From positions 1 through 51,974 of IMG/VR virus record IMGVR_UViG_3300028802_000021: DNA of 51,974 nt, one strand, 5' to 3'. This DNA comes from a virus. The first letter of the stretch is position 1. Every line of letters starts with the position of its first letter. Under the pieces are notes generated by a model. It made no database searches, was not told where the DNA came from, and saw nothing but the letters and a program-made list of their open reading frames with translations. This document shows, piece after piece, positions 5,936 to 12,779 of this stretch. Made by a program: the position numbers and the translations under genes.

Positions 5936-6306
5936 TTGGCGGCCTCTCTGGCGACGGTGTCGGCCCGGCTCACCTCAGGGGTGACGGTGATCTTCCCGGC
6001 GGCGAGGGTGGTGACTACCCCGGTTGCGGAGATGACCTGTACATCCCAGACGCCCTTGATCGGCATGGTGGTGGAGGTGGCGGACGGCATGGTGACGTTG
6101 ACGGCGTTGGCGAGGACGGTGCAGGTGAAGTCCAGGGCGGTGGGGGCGTCTGCGGTGGCCCGGATTTGTGCTTCGGCGGTGTAGCCGGTGAGGTCGAAGT
6201 CGACGCCGGCGTCGTCGGTGACCAGGATCTTCAGGTTGATGTCGTCCCCGGCGTACAGGTTGAGGTCGACGGTGGCGGGCCGGGCATCGATTATGGTCGC
6301 AGCCAT
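5932..6306 (-). CDS. BppU-like tail/baseplate adaptor or structural protein
   Basis: A 124-residue beta-rich protein. The region DINLKILVTDDAGVDFDLTG followed by AEAQIR and later GVWDVQVISATG and GKITVTPEVSR resembles the N-terminal immunoglobulin-like domain of baseplate upper proteins (BppU family) that couple tail parts. The ATG at 6306 is preferred over upstream starts because the reading frame before it overlaps the end of the previous gene. It lies outside the main tail operon, which is odd for a structural protein. Confidence 0.55.
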   Translation of the reverse strand: MAATIIDARPATVDLNLYAGDDINLKILVTDDAGVDFDLTGYTAEAQIRATADAPTALDFTCTVLANAVNVTMPSATSTTMPIKGVWDVQVISATGVVTTLAAGKITVTPEVSRADTVAREAAK

Positions 6307-6473
6307 TTTCCCTGCTCCTCTGTGGTTGAACGGTGACAGTCGCATATGCAGGGGGCGTCGCAGAATTTGCACCTGGCGGGCCGCTTCCGCGTGCCGTCGG
6401 CTCTGAGTGTGGCGAGGTTGCAGTACTCGTGTGCGTCGTGGAGGCAGCCGGTGGACAGGTATTCGTGGATCAT
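6291..6473 (-). CDS. Cys-rich zinc-knuckle protein
   Basis: A 60-residue protein starting MIHEYLSTGCLHDAHEYC, with RPARCKFCDAPCICDCH near its end. The CxxC-xxx-C-x-C-x-C pattern and His residues fit a compact zinc-binding module. The EYLSTGCLH...CKFC...CxCxCH signature is familiar from hypothetical proteins of actinophages. The ATG overlaps the upstream HNH gene's stop (ATGA). Confidence 0.75.
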   Translation of the reverse strand: MIHEYLSTGCLHDAHEYCNLATLRADGTRKRPARCKFCDAPCICDCHRSTTEEQGKWLRP

Positions 6474-6829
6474 CGGGCGTTCCATCCGCCGGGTTGTAGG
6501 CGCCCGGTCTCGCGGGAGTGGCAGGAGGCGCACAGGGCTCGCAGGTGGCGGTCAGCGTGCGGGTCCTGGTTGCGCTGCTTGATCAGCAGGCGGATGCCTC
6601 GGGGGTGGTGGTCGGCGACAGAAGCCATCCGCCCGCAGAGGACACAGGCGGGATGCCGGCACAGGTAGTCGAGGCGGATCTGGGGCCAGTCGTCGCCGTA
6701 GAGGGCACGCCAGTGGGTGCGCTGCTGGCGGTGGAGGCGGCGGTGTTGATCGCAGGCCCCGTCGGTGACCCGGGTGGGGCAGCCGGGGGTGGTGCAGGGC
6801 TTCCTGGGGAGGATCGTCACCCGTTCCAC
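6470..6829 (-). CDS. HNH endonuclease
   Basis: A 119-residue protein. Zinc-ligand pairs CTTPGCPTRV...CDQH and CVLCG...CASC flank the nuclease core ADHHPRGIRLL, with HLRALCASCHSRETG supplying the last His. This is the short stand-alone HNH type widespread in actinophages, often linked to packaging or mobile DNA, although this copy is far from the terminase. It would nick or cut DNA using a metal ion; target unknown. It carries no intron or intein features. Confidence 0.85.
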   Translation of the reverse strand: MERVTILPRKPCTTPGCPTRVTDGACDQHRRLHRQQRTHWRALYGDDWPQIRLDYLCRHPACVLCGRMASVADHHPRGIRLLIKQRNQDPHADRHLRALCASCHSRETGRLQPGGWNAR

Positions 6830-6847
6830 CCCCGGCTGAGCTGGTGG

Positions 6848-6891
6848 CCCCGCCGCCTGCGGAAACGGAGGAGGAAACGCAGGCGGCGGGG
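6848..6891. repeat. Perfect 14-bp inverted repeat
   Basis: CCCCGCCGCCTGCG (6848-6861) and CGCAGGCGGCGGGG (6878-6891) surround a purine-rich 16-base loop. It fills the gap between the gene ending at 6896 and the HNH gene starting at 6829. There is no T-run on either side, so it is more likely an mRNA-stabilising or processing hairpin than a terminator. Confidence 0.65.
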
Positions 6892-6895
6892 TCGT

Positions 6896-7036
6896 CTAGT
6901 GGTGCCGGTGCTTGCGGTGGTAGGCGCGGTGGAGGCGAGCGATCCGGTCCGCCTTGTCGTACTCGGCGTGGATGGCGTCCAGGTCGTCGCCTGCGCGCCG
7001 GAGGGCTTCACACATGGCGCAGTGGGGGTCTCTCAT
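6896..7036 (-). CDS. 46-residue His/Arg-rich protein
   Basis: The ATG overlaps the preceding gene's stop. The product starts MRDPHCAMCEALRRAGDDLD and ends with an Arg/His helix (ADRIARLHRAYHRKHRHH). A single CxxC plus C-terminal histidines could bind metal. It is part of the leftward run of tiny genes. Function unknown. Confidence 0.6.
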   Translation of the reverse strand: MRDPHCAMCEALRRAGDDLDAIHAEYDKADRIARLHRAYHRKHRHH

Positions 7037-7227
7037 TCGATGACCTGTTTCTCCCGGGCGGCGGTGAGGGCTTCAATGTATTCGTCTCTGGTCATCTGCC
7101 GCGATTTGCGCCCACAGTGGTGGCATCCGGCGTCACCGTAGGAGACGGCGAGCTGGTTGAGGACGTAGTGCTCACCGAGGCAGTGGATGCACCGGGACTG
7201 AATGGCGATTTCTTGATCATCATTCAT
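7033..7227 (-). CDS. Zinc-ribbon-like protein
   Basis: A 64-residue protein with two CxxC knuckles (SRCIHCLGEHYV and AGCHHCGRKSRQ) spaced about 17 residues apart, giving a zinc-ribbon layout, then a helical C-terminus (TRDEYIEALTAAREKQVIE). Both ends overlap neighbours. It is probably a small nucleic-acid- or protein-binding accessory factor. Confidence 0.7.
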   Translation of the reverse strand: MNDDQEIAIQSRCIHCLGEHYVLNQLAVSYGDAGCHHCGRKSRQMTRDEYIEALTAAREKQVIE

Positions 7228-7366
7228 CGGCGATGCGCTCCAGTCTTTTCACGCGCCTCTCAAGGGCTTCAGTGTTTCGGCGGGCCTCACCTGCGACGAA
7301 GAAGGCCAGGGTGACGATGATCCAGAGCCCGCCGAGGAGCAGCCAGAGAATGGTGAGGCTATCCAT
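7220..7366 (-). CDS. 48-residue membrane protein with coiled-coil tail
   Basis: One strongly hydrophobic helix (residues 3-25: LTILWLLLGGLWIIVTLAFF) is followed by a charged helix (EARRNTEALERRVKRLERI). It resembles the small membrane proteins encoded in series in this operon and overlaps the genes on both sides. Function unknown. Confidence 0.65.
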   Translation of the reverse strand: MDSLTILWLLLGGLWIIVTLAFFVAGEARRNTEALERRVKRLERIADE

Positions 7367-7670
7367 GGCCGTTGCCTTTCAGGGCCCGGTTCCGTGCTTC
7401 GAGGACGGCGATCTTGTGTGCGAGGGCGGCGGCTTTGTCCTCGATGCTGTTTTTGAGTTCAATGACGGCGTCGTTGCGCCGCTGGAGGATGTCTACCTGG
7501 CTTCTCAGGTTGCCGATGCGGCCCTGGTTGACTCTGTCGGCGGCGAGCACGAGGACGGTGCCAGCGAGGCCGCCGACGGAGAGCAGAACGTTGAGCCAGT
7601 TCCCGGTGAAGGCGCAGAAGAGGCCGTAGCAGATCCAGAAGGCGACGAGGAGGAGCATGAGTTTCCTCAT
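7359..7670 (-). CDS. Two-TM protein with coiled-coil domain
   Basis: A 103-residue protein. Two transmembrane helices (LMLLLVAFWICYGLFCAF and VLLSVGGLAGTVLVLAA) precede a long coiled coil (IGNLRSQVDILQRRNDAVI...KIAVLEARNRALKG). The ATG at 7670 is chosen because it overlaps the stop of the upstream gene. Three membrane proteins in a row suggest a small membrane complex; the role is unknown and a link with lysis is not supported by position. Confidence 0.7.
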   Translation of the reverse strand: MRKLMLLLVAFWICYGLFCAFTGNWLNVLLSVGGLAGTVLVLAADRVNQGRIGNLRSQVDILQRRNDAVIELKNSIEDKAAALAHKIAVLEARNRALKGNGHG

Positions 7671-7774
7671 CGTCGCTGCCTTTTCTGGGCGAGGCGGTGT
7701 TCGGCGACGATGACGGCGAGCCAGGCGAGGTAGATGACGAAGGTGACGCAGAGGGCGACGAAGAGCAGGGTCAT
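7667..7774 (-). CDS. 35-residue membrane peptide
   Basis: A single transmembrane helix (LLFVALCVTFVIYLAWLAVI) with a basic C-terminus (AQKRQRR). Its stop overlaps the downstream ATG (ATGA), which supports translation. It is likely oriented with the C-terminus inside. Confidence 0.5.
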   Translation of the reverse strand: MTLLFVALCVTFVIYLAWLAVIVAEHRLAQKRQRR

Positions 7775-7777
7775 GGG

Positions 7778-7948
7778 TCAGCGGGCCCTGCGGATGAGGC
7801 GGAATCTGGGGCGCCTGGCGGTCAGGTGGTCGTAGACGAGCGGCGAGGATACGGGGGCCTCGTTTTCGAGCCATTCCTTGATGGAGTCGTAGGCGGGGTG
7901 CCATTGATTCGGCGGCCAGTGCTCACTGTGGTTACCTGCGGGCCTCAT
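7778..7948 (-). CDS. 56-residue hypothetical protein
   Basis: It begins MRPAGNHSEHWPPNQWHPAY and ends in an Arg-rich helix (RRPRFRLIRRAR). The ATG overlaps the stop of the gene ending at 7945. Sequence in between (DSIKEWLENEAPVSSPLVYD) is probably helical. Function unknown. Confidence 0.6.
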   Translation of the reverse strand: MRPAGNHSEHWPPNQWHPAYDSIKEWLENEAPVSSPLVYDHLTARRPRFRLIRRAR

Positions 7949-8511
7949 TTGGAGTCACCTGTCTCGCTGTCGTTGAGGGTATCTGTCGACCCTTTCCGGC
8001 GCCAGGATCGACTGCGGAGCTTGCTGGACAGTTCGTATACGTCGCCGACCCGGTACCAGTAGCCGCCGGCGGTGGCCATCTGGGGGTCCCAGTGGCCTTT
8101 GATCCGGCCCCGGATGCGTTGGGTGCTGAGGGTTTTCGGCGCGATGTGGATGAGTTTCGCCGCGACACCGGCTTTGACGAGGTCGTCGTCTTCGTAGTGG
8201 CCGGGCTGGTCGCAGTGCCAGGTTTCTCCCCAGGTGGTGAATCTTTCGTCGAGGTTGTGGACGGTTTCGGCTTTGCGGGTGTGGTCGAGGTATTCCCGGG
8301 CGGCTTTCATGGCGGTGTCGAGGGCGGCGAGGGTTTTGGCGCTGTTGTAGGCGAGGAGTCTGCGGTCGGCTTCTTCGACGGCTTCGACGATGGTGCGGAG
8401 GTGGGTGGCGACGCCTTCGTATTCGGCGGCGGTGTGTCGGTAGGCGAGGGCGACTTTTCGTGCCCTGTGGACGGGCTGGTCGCCGGGGAACGGCCAACGT
8501 CGCATTTTCAT
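7945..8511 (-). CDS. Hypothetical helical protein with C-terminal HTH-like region
   Basis: A 188-residue protein. The ATG at 8511 overlaps the stop of the DGQHR protein gene. Residues about 20-90 are long charged helices. The C-terminal half contains DLVKAGVAAKLIHIAPKTLS and IKGHWDPQMATAGGYWYRVG, then DVYELSSKLRSRSW, which reads like a MerR/AlpA-type helix-turn-helix followed by a short wing. A DNA-binding role is plausible but unproven. Confidence 0.65.
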   Translation of the reverse strand: MKMRRWPFPGDQPVHRARKVALAYRHTAAEYEGVATHLRTIVEAVEEADRRLLAYNSAKTLAALDTAMKAAREYLDHTRKAETVHNLDERFTTWGETWHCDQPGHYEDDDLVKAGVAAKLIHIAPKTLSTQRIRGRIKGHWDPQMATAGGYWYRVGDVYELSSKLRSRSWRRKGSTDTLNDSETGDSK

Positions 8512-9815
8512 CGGGCGGCTGCCGCCATCGGGCTGACGAATCCGGAGGGGACGCCGCCGTCGCCGGGGATGCAGCGCAGGATGATCGGGATGGGGGTTTC
8601 TTCGGTGAAGGGCAGGGTCCTGGGGGCTCTGCCGGTGACCATGTTGTTCCACGACGTGATGATCATTCCGAGGTGGGTGAGTGCCGACCTGCGCTCCCCC
8701 TTGCGGCCCTTGTCGACGGCGTCTTTGATCTCGCCGAGCTTGCGGCGCAGCACCGCCCGGGGATCGTCGTCGAGGAGTTTGATCCGGGAGCCGTCGGGGA
8801 CGACATCGGTGACCAGTCCGTCGAAGAATTGGCGCACATATTCGTTGTCGGCGCCGTTGACTTTGCGGATGAGGTAGTGGGCGGCGGCGAGTGCCGGGCA
8901 GGAGATGCCCCGGATCTTCTGATACTTGGACACCCCGTATGCGGTGCTGAGGCGGTAGGCCTCCTGGTCGTTGCCGAAGGTGTCGATGACGACCTGGTTC
9001 GGTAGGCGCATCCTGGAGGAGCGGCGGGCGTCACCGTCGAGGTGGTAGTAGGCGAGCCGGACTGTCGACTGGAGCACGGAGGAGTGCTTTTCGCCGCCTT
9101 TGGCGAACAGTTGCCGGGCGATTCGCAGGGCGCCTTCGTCGATGACTTTGAAGTTTTCCAGGGGCATGCCGACGAAGACGGCGAAGGGCACTGTCAGGGT
9201 TTCGCCGAGGAGTTTCGCCGCTTCTACTGTCGCGTCGAGGCGATGCTGTCCGTCTTGGAGGATGCCCCGGGTGTCGAAGGCGATTCCTTGGTGGGTGAGG
9301 TGCCACATTCCGGCGAGGATGATGTCGCGGTAGCGGTCCCGGACGACGTCGCTTTTTGGCCGGTTGTCGCCGTTGTTGGTGCGCAGGATCGCCGCCGCCT
9401 GGTCGGAGGTGATGTTGACCCAGCGCATCCAGGGTTTGGGGTGTTCGCCGGTGAGCCAGTCGAGGCTGACGTCTTCGCATTCGACCAGGTAGGGCCCGGC
9501 TGCCCTGATGAGGCTGGCGTTGGCGGCCATTTCTTTCGCTTTTTGTTCGGCGAATTCCCGGGCGATGTCGTTGCGGGTGCGGTTTTCGTTGATGCGGGCG
9601 CCGGACATGGCTTTTTCGGCGTCGGCGAGCCCGGCGGCGTTGAGTCGGGCTTCAGTGTTTTTCAGGGAGCGGACGTCGGAGTAGGTGAGGTGGATGGAGT
9701 GCATGCGGCCTGCGGGGTCGTACACCTTAAACCCGTTGGTGCTTTCGACGACGCTCCATTTGACTCGCCGGCACCGGTCGACGAGGGCTTTGCTGTCGGT
9801 TAGCCGTGTGGTCAT
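8508..9815 (-). CDS. DGQHR / ParB-like nuclease-fold protein
   Basis: A 435-residue protein. Residues about 185-197 hold GILQDGQHRLDA, the DGQHR signature of the ParB/Srx-like fold also seen in DndB-type proteins, preceded by DRYRDIILAGMWHLTHQGIA. The N-terminal 100 residues are helical and charged; the C-terminal half is helical with FTEETPIPIILRC near the end. Comparable proteins are common in Streptomyces phages, annotated as ParB-like nuclease domain proteins. It is the largest gene of this leftward unit. Possible roles include DNA binding or a modification-linked control function; nuclease activity is not shown. Confidence 0.7.
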   Translation of the reverse strand: MTTRLTDSKALVDRCRRVKWSVVESTNGFKVYDPAGRMHSIHLTYSDVRSLKNTEARLNAAGLADAEKAMSGARINENRTRNDIAREFAEQKAKEMAANASLIRAAGPYLVECEDVSLDWLTGEHPKPWMRWVNITSDQAAAILRTNNGDNRPKSDVVRDRYRDIILAGMWHLTHQGIAFDTRGILQDGQHRLDATVEAAKLLGETLTVPFAVFVGMPLENFKVIDEGALRIARQLFAKGGEKHSSVLQSTVRLAYYHLDGDARRSSRMRLPNQVVIDTFGNDQEAYRLSTAYGVSKYQKIRGISCPALAAAHYLIRKVNGADNEYVRQFFDGLVTDVVPDGSRIKLLDDDPRAVLRRKLGEIKDAVDKGRKGERRSALTHLGMIITSWNNMVTGRAPRTLPFTEETPIPIILRCIPGDGGVPSGFVSPMAAAAR

Positions 9816-9829
9816 GTGGGTGGTTCCTT

Positions 9830-10123
9830 TCAGAGGGGTTCGGGGGCGATGAGTCCGGTTTTGACGTAGTAGTCGAGCTCTTTGTCGGTGGGCGGCTGGT
9901 TGATGTTCATGTGGCAGCGGGGGTGCCCGGGTGCGACGGAGCAGAGTTGGATCATGGGGCGGATTGCGCCGACGCCCCGGGTGGTGCGCAGGTCGTAGCG
10001 GATCCCGTCGACGAAGAACACACCGAGGGGGTAGCAGTAGGCGGCGCCGTCGCTGAGCCAGAACCTCAGCCCGGCCTTCTCATCGATCCACTCGTAGTAC
10101 TCGGTTTCGTCAGTGCTGGTGAT
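9830..10123 (-). CDS. Small DUF protein with possible ATC start
   Basis: The reading frame contains FFVDGIRYDLRT, PMIQLCSV and PTDKELDYYVKTG, a pattern shared with the protein at 10403-10735 (VDGISYD ... PMLRV ... LTEAELYNWV), so the two are diverged paralogues. The coding look continues upstream of GTG 10021 to ATC 10123, which sits 8 bases after AGGAG; no ATG, GTG or TTG exists between the in-frame stop and that point. Start at ATC gives 97 residues; start at GTG 10021 gives 63. Function unknown. Confidence 0.55.
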   Translation of the reverse strand: MTSTDETEYYEWIDEKAGLRFWLSDGAAYCYPLGVFFVDGIRYDLRTTRGVGAIRPMIQLCSVAPGHPRCHMNINQPPTDKELDYYVKTGLIAPEPL

Positions 10124-10406
10124 GGTCGGCGCTCCTTTCGAACCGGGCGAGTTTCAGGGTTTGCAGGTGGTGGATTTCGTCCTGGGCAACAATGTTCGCT
10201 TCGAGGAGTCGGCTGTGTTCTTCGAGCAAATGGACGTGGGTGATCCGCAGGTGGTCGGTGTGGGCGGTGAGCAGCGCCATCAGGGTGCAGAGGGTGGCGG
10301 CGGTGGCGGCGAGGTAGTTCCCGGCGGTGATGCTGGCGCCGGTCATGAGGATCCAGCCGCCGGTGATGGGGGCCCAGGGGGTGAGGGTGATCCGCCGGCG
10401 GGTCAT
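10110..10406 (-). CDS. Two-TM small membrane protein
   Basis: A 98-residue protein starting MTRRRITLTPWAP, with two hydrophobic helices (ITGGWILMTGASITAG and YLAATAATLCTLMALLTA) and a helical C-terminal domain (HVHLLEEHSRLLEANIVAQD). The ATG overlaps the stop of the upstream gene. The helix-rich tail contains several His and Glu residues but no clear motif. Confidence 0.65.
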   Translation of the reverse strand: MTRRRITLTPWAPITGGWILMTGASITAGNYLAATAATLCTLMALLTAHTDHLRITHVHLLEEHSRLLEANIVAQDEIHHLQTLKLARFERSADHHQH

Positions 10407-10735
10407 GCCAGGCCCGGGGCGTCGCAGGTGCAGCCGGGCCCGTCTGGGTCGCTCCACCTGTCGTGGACCCAGTTGTAGAGCTCCGCTTCGGTGAGCGGGC
10501 AGTTGAGGCAGGCTACGGCGGGGTCGCACATGCCGTCTTCGTTGGTGAGGACTCGCAGCATCGGCTGGACGGTCCAGGAGCAGAGGTCGGCGTGGTGCAT
10601 GTCGTAGCTGATGCCGTCGACGGTGAACGGGAGCAGCTGGTAGAAGCCGAGGAGTCCACTGTCCCCGCTGAGCGGGTGGTAGCTGAGCTCATGGCACCTC
10701 CGGGATGGGGTGGCTGCTTCTTGCAGGGTAGACAT
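10403..10735 (-). CDS. Small Cys-containing DUF protein
   Basis: A 110-residue protein that opens the leftward unit running to 5846. It shares VDGISYD, PMLRVL and TEAELYNWV with the gene at 9830, and adds a Cys-rich segment (CDPAVACLNC) and CTCDAP near the end. A GTG at 10750 would add five residues; ATG 10735 is preferred, though its ribosome-binding site is weak. Function unknown. Confidence 0.65.
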   Translation of the reverse strand: MSTLQEAATPSRRCHELSYHPLSGDSGLLGFYQLLPFTVDGISYDMHHADLCSWTVQPMLRVLTNEDGMCDPAVACLNCPLTEAELYNWVHDRWSDPDGPGCTCDAPGLA

Positions 10736-10784
10736 GAAAAACCCATTCACTCAATAGCGGGCCGGTGTGTGCCCGTCGTTCAGC

Positions 10785-11480
10785 TCAACGACCCTCTGAC
10801 ACCGGGGTTACGCGCAACATCATCGTTTGCGAACTTAGGTAATCCGAATGGGTGATCTGCAAGTTGCATGCCGCACACCACACCCGGTCCGGCTTGTCAT
10901 CGGTGCGCCTTAAAGCTGGCACCGAACATGAAGGACATTCACCGGGGAGACGGATGGTGCGGGGGTCGAGGCCGCACACCTTCCGGGCCCGATGGTGCAA
11001 CTCCGAGAACAACCCCAGCAGTCCCGCCCCATCTAGCCCGTAAGCCCGCTCAGAGCCCCACAGAGCGACTTTCGCAGGCATCCGTGCCAGATCGTCTATC
11101 CGGGGGTGCAGGAAGCTCACAGCGTCGCTCAGGCCGTACCCTTCCCGAACCTTCACCGACAGGCGAACTATCCCGAGGTGGGTGCGCAGATGATCCTCTG
11201 CGGACCGGGCAACCTCCGCGATGACGCTACGTAACGTGAACACTCCGATGTCGATCGTCGGCGTCGACTCAGGCTTAGGCCGGGAGATCTTCGACTCGGA
11301 ATGGGAGTCCTGCCGGGCGATCAATTGCGACAGGTCCACATAATCGTAGCGGAGCAAATTCAATTCGCGCCGGGACCGATTACGGCAGCCCTCACAAAGC
11401 GGATTCGTCATCGACAGGCCGGGAATTCCACTACGGCGGTCGAATACCGAACAATTCTCGCCGAGGATACAGAATGTCAT
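10785..11480 (-). CDS. Zinc-ribbon protein of the replication region
   Basis: A 231-residue protein. The N-terminus has a Cys cluster (CILGENC ... CEGCRNRSRRELNLL). The central part is helical (VIAEVARSAEDHLRTHLG). The C-terminus has a second zinc ribbon (CPSCSVPALRR ... VWCAACNLQITHSDY). Proteins with this Cys arrangement occur beside replication genes in Streptomyces phages and are uncharacterised. A start at 11480 overlaps the stop of the winged-helix gene upstream. Confidence 0.75.
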   Translation of the reverse strand: MTFCILGENCSVFDRRSGIPGLSMTNPLCEGCRNRSRRELNLLRYDYVDLSQLIARQDSHSESKISRPKPESTPTIDIGVFTLRSVIAEVARSAEDHLRTHLGIVRLSVKVREGYGLSDAVSFLHPRIDDLARMPAKVALWGSERAYGLDGAGLLGLFSELHHRARKVCGLDPRTIRLPGECPSCSVPALRRTDDKPDRVWCAACNLQITHSDYLSSQTMMLRVTPVSEGR

Positions 11481-12316
11481 TCCGATTCCTCATCCCGAAA
11501 CAGCACCGACGGAATGGGTTCGGTCGGTCGGTCCGGGGGGTACTTCGAAAAAGTTGTGTCTGTTCCTGTCGAAAGCGGGCTTGTCGCTTTCGTATTGTTC
11601 AGCGTTGCTCGAATTGCGGCCTGGGCATCTGGAGCTCGCATCGTAACACCCTCTGGTGGGATCTCAACCGACTCGATCGGGTCGGTTTTCCGGGCGGGTC
11701 GCGCGGCGCCCCCGCCGCTGCGCGGCGCGTCCCGCCCGGCTTTTGGAGTTCCGTCCGTCCTCGAAGAGGACGGAACTTCAAAAGACCCCGCGCGGGGCTG
11801 CGCAGGGCTGCGCGCCCAGCCCTGCGCGCGAGGGACGTCCTCCATATCGTTCTGACCTGCGGAAACGTCGTCCTCTTTGGGCCACGGTTGGGCCACGTTA
11901 TGGCCGTTTTTTGACTGCCGACTGGCCGCGATTGGGCCACGGTCAGGCCGCGATAGGGCCACGATAGACCCACGATCGGGTCGTATCGTGGGTCTATCTG
12001 ATTGACCATCTCGAATGGGTGTGATCCACTTTTCGGTGTCCACGATGGCGTACTCCTCAAGGGTGGCGTCATACCGGAGGAGCTCTGCCTCGCAAAGTCG
12101 ATCAACATAGCGCCCCAGATGCCGGGTGCCCGGCAAGGCGGCGGCAATCTGCGCCCGGGTGATCCGGCCCCTCGTCGACAATTCATGCATCGTCAGAACA
12201 ATGACAAGGAAAATGTAGCGGGCAGTCTCCGGCACGGTAATCAACTTGGCGTCCTTGGGGTACCCGAGAGGATAAGAAACCCTCGCCGGTCCGCTCCCCC
12301 TACGCTGAGGCCTCAC
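11477..12316 (-). CDS. Winged-helix replication-type protein with internal iterons
   Basis: A 279-residue protein. GTG 12316 follows GGGAG and overlaps the upstream stop. Residues about 25-105 (VPETARYIFLVIVLTMHELS, then RITRAQIAAALPG, then LCEAELLRYDATLEEYAI) read as a winged helix. The remainder is low-complexity, Arg/Pro/Ser/Gly-rich and probably disordered. The middle of the gene is made of imperfect 11-bp DNA repeats, which give an 11-residue protein periodicity. A DNA-binding protein whose own gene contains the repeats recalls lambda O, so replication initiation is the favoured role; this is inference. Confidence 0.65.
   Translation of the reverse strand: MRPQRRGSGPARVSYPLGYPKDAKLITVPETARYIFLVIVLTMHELSTRGRITRAQIAAALPGTRHLGRYVDRLCEAELLRYDATLEEYAIVDTEKWITPIRDGQSDRPTIRPDRGSIVALSRPDRGPIAASRQSKNGHNVAQPWPKEDDVSAGQNDMEDVPRAQGWARSPAQPRAGSFEVPSSSRTDGTPKAGRDAPRSGGGAARPARKTDPIESVEIPPEGVTMRAPDAQAAIRATLNNTKATSPLSTGTDTTFSKYPPDRPTEPIPSVLFRDEESE
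11693..11827. repeat. Nested GC-rich inverted repeats inside a gene
   Basis: GCGCAGGGCTG (11800-11810) and CAGCCCTGCGC (11817-11827) form a perfect 11-bp hairpin. A CCGTCCTC-GAA-GAGGACGG hairpin lies upstream, with AGTTCC/GGAACT extending partly around it. GGGCGGG and CCCGCCC flank a CGCGGCG-rich block near 11693-11742. All sit in the low-complexity coding part of the winged-helix gene. Confidence 0.5.
11877..11998. repeat. 11-bp iteron array with terminal inverted repeat (candidate origin)
   Basis: Units read TTGGGCCACGG, TTGGGCCACGT, TATGGCCGTTT, TTTGACTGCCG, ACTGGCCGCGA, TTGGGCCACGG, TCAGGCCGCGA, TAGGGCCACGA and TAGACCCACGA, starting every 11 bp from 11877 to 11965. The array ends in a perfect 14-bp inverted repeat, GATAGACCCACGAT (11963-11976) and ATCGTGGGTCTATC (11985-11998). 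An 11-bp step is about one helical turn, so binding sites would lie on one face of the DNA. Confidence 0.65.
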
Positions 12317-12537
12317 CGTAACTCCCCCCTTCCATTCTCCAGCCACCACTGCCGACCCCGGATCTTCGTTTCCTGCCACCTGACCTGTTCGAAAACCCGG
12401 CGCCGGTAGGCCCGCATGAAGGCGATGCGCAATTCCCACGGCACGATCGGATAGCAGTGCCGGCACAGTGCCCGCCACACCGGCACCACCTCCTGGCCAC
12501 ACATCGGACAGTCGTGCCAGTCACCCACGACAGTCAC
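12313..12537 (-). CDS. Zinc-finger-like small protein
   Basis: A 74-residue protein: CPMCGQEVVPVWRALCRHCY is a C-x2-C ... C-x2-C finger, followed by a basic helical segment (FMRAYRRRVFEQVRWQETKI). The start lies at ATG 12537 overlapping the upstream stop. It probably binds nucleic acid or another replication protein. Confidence 0.7.
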   Translation of the reverse strand: MTVVGDWHDCPMCGQEVVPVWRALCRHCYPIVPWELRIAFMRAYRRRVFEQVRWQETKIRGRQWWLENGRGELR

Positions 12538-12779
12538 CCACCGTTACACCGCTCGGCCTTATGCGCTTCACACAGTCGCTGGACCGTCTCGCCGTCGGAG
12601 ACCCGCCACCGGGCCACCCGGGGGAACGGGGCGACGGCCTGGCCAAAGCGATGGATTTCCTCGCAACAAAATTCACAGAGCCGTGTGGACCGGGTCCGTA
12701 CCGCCTGGACCTTGCCGGGCTTGAGGGGCTTCGGGGTTCTCTTCGGCAGCTCCGGCATCCCTGGCAACGGCTGGCTCAT
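12534..12779 (-). CDS. Small Cys-containing protein
   Basis: An 81-residue protein with a Pro/Lys-rich N-terminus (LPKRTPKPLKPGKVQAVRTR), then LCEFCCEEIHRFG and LCEAHKAERC. The CxxCC and CxxH residues suggest a metal site. The start abuts the preceding stop. Function unknown. Confidence 0.65.
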   Translation of the reverse strand: MSQPLPGMPELPKRTPKPLKPGKVQAVRTRSTRLCEFCCEEIHRFGQAVAPFPRVARWRVSDGETVQRLCEAHKAERCNGG

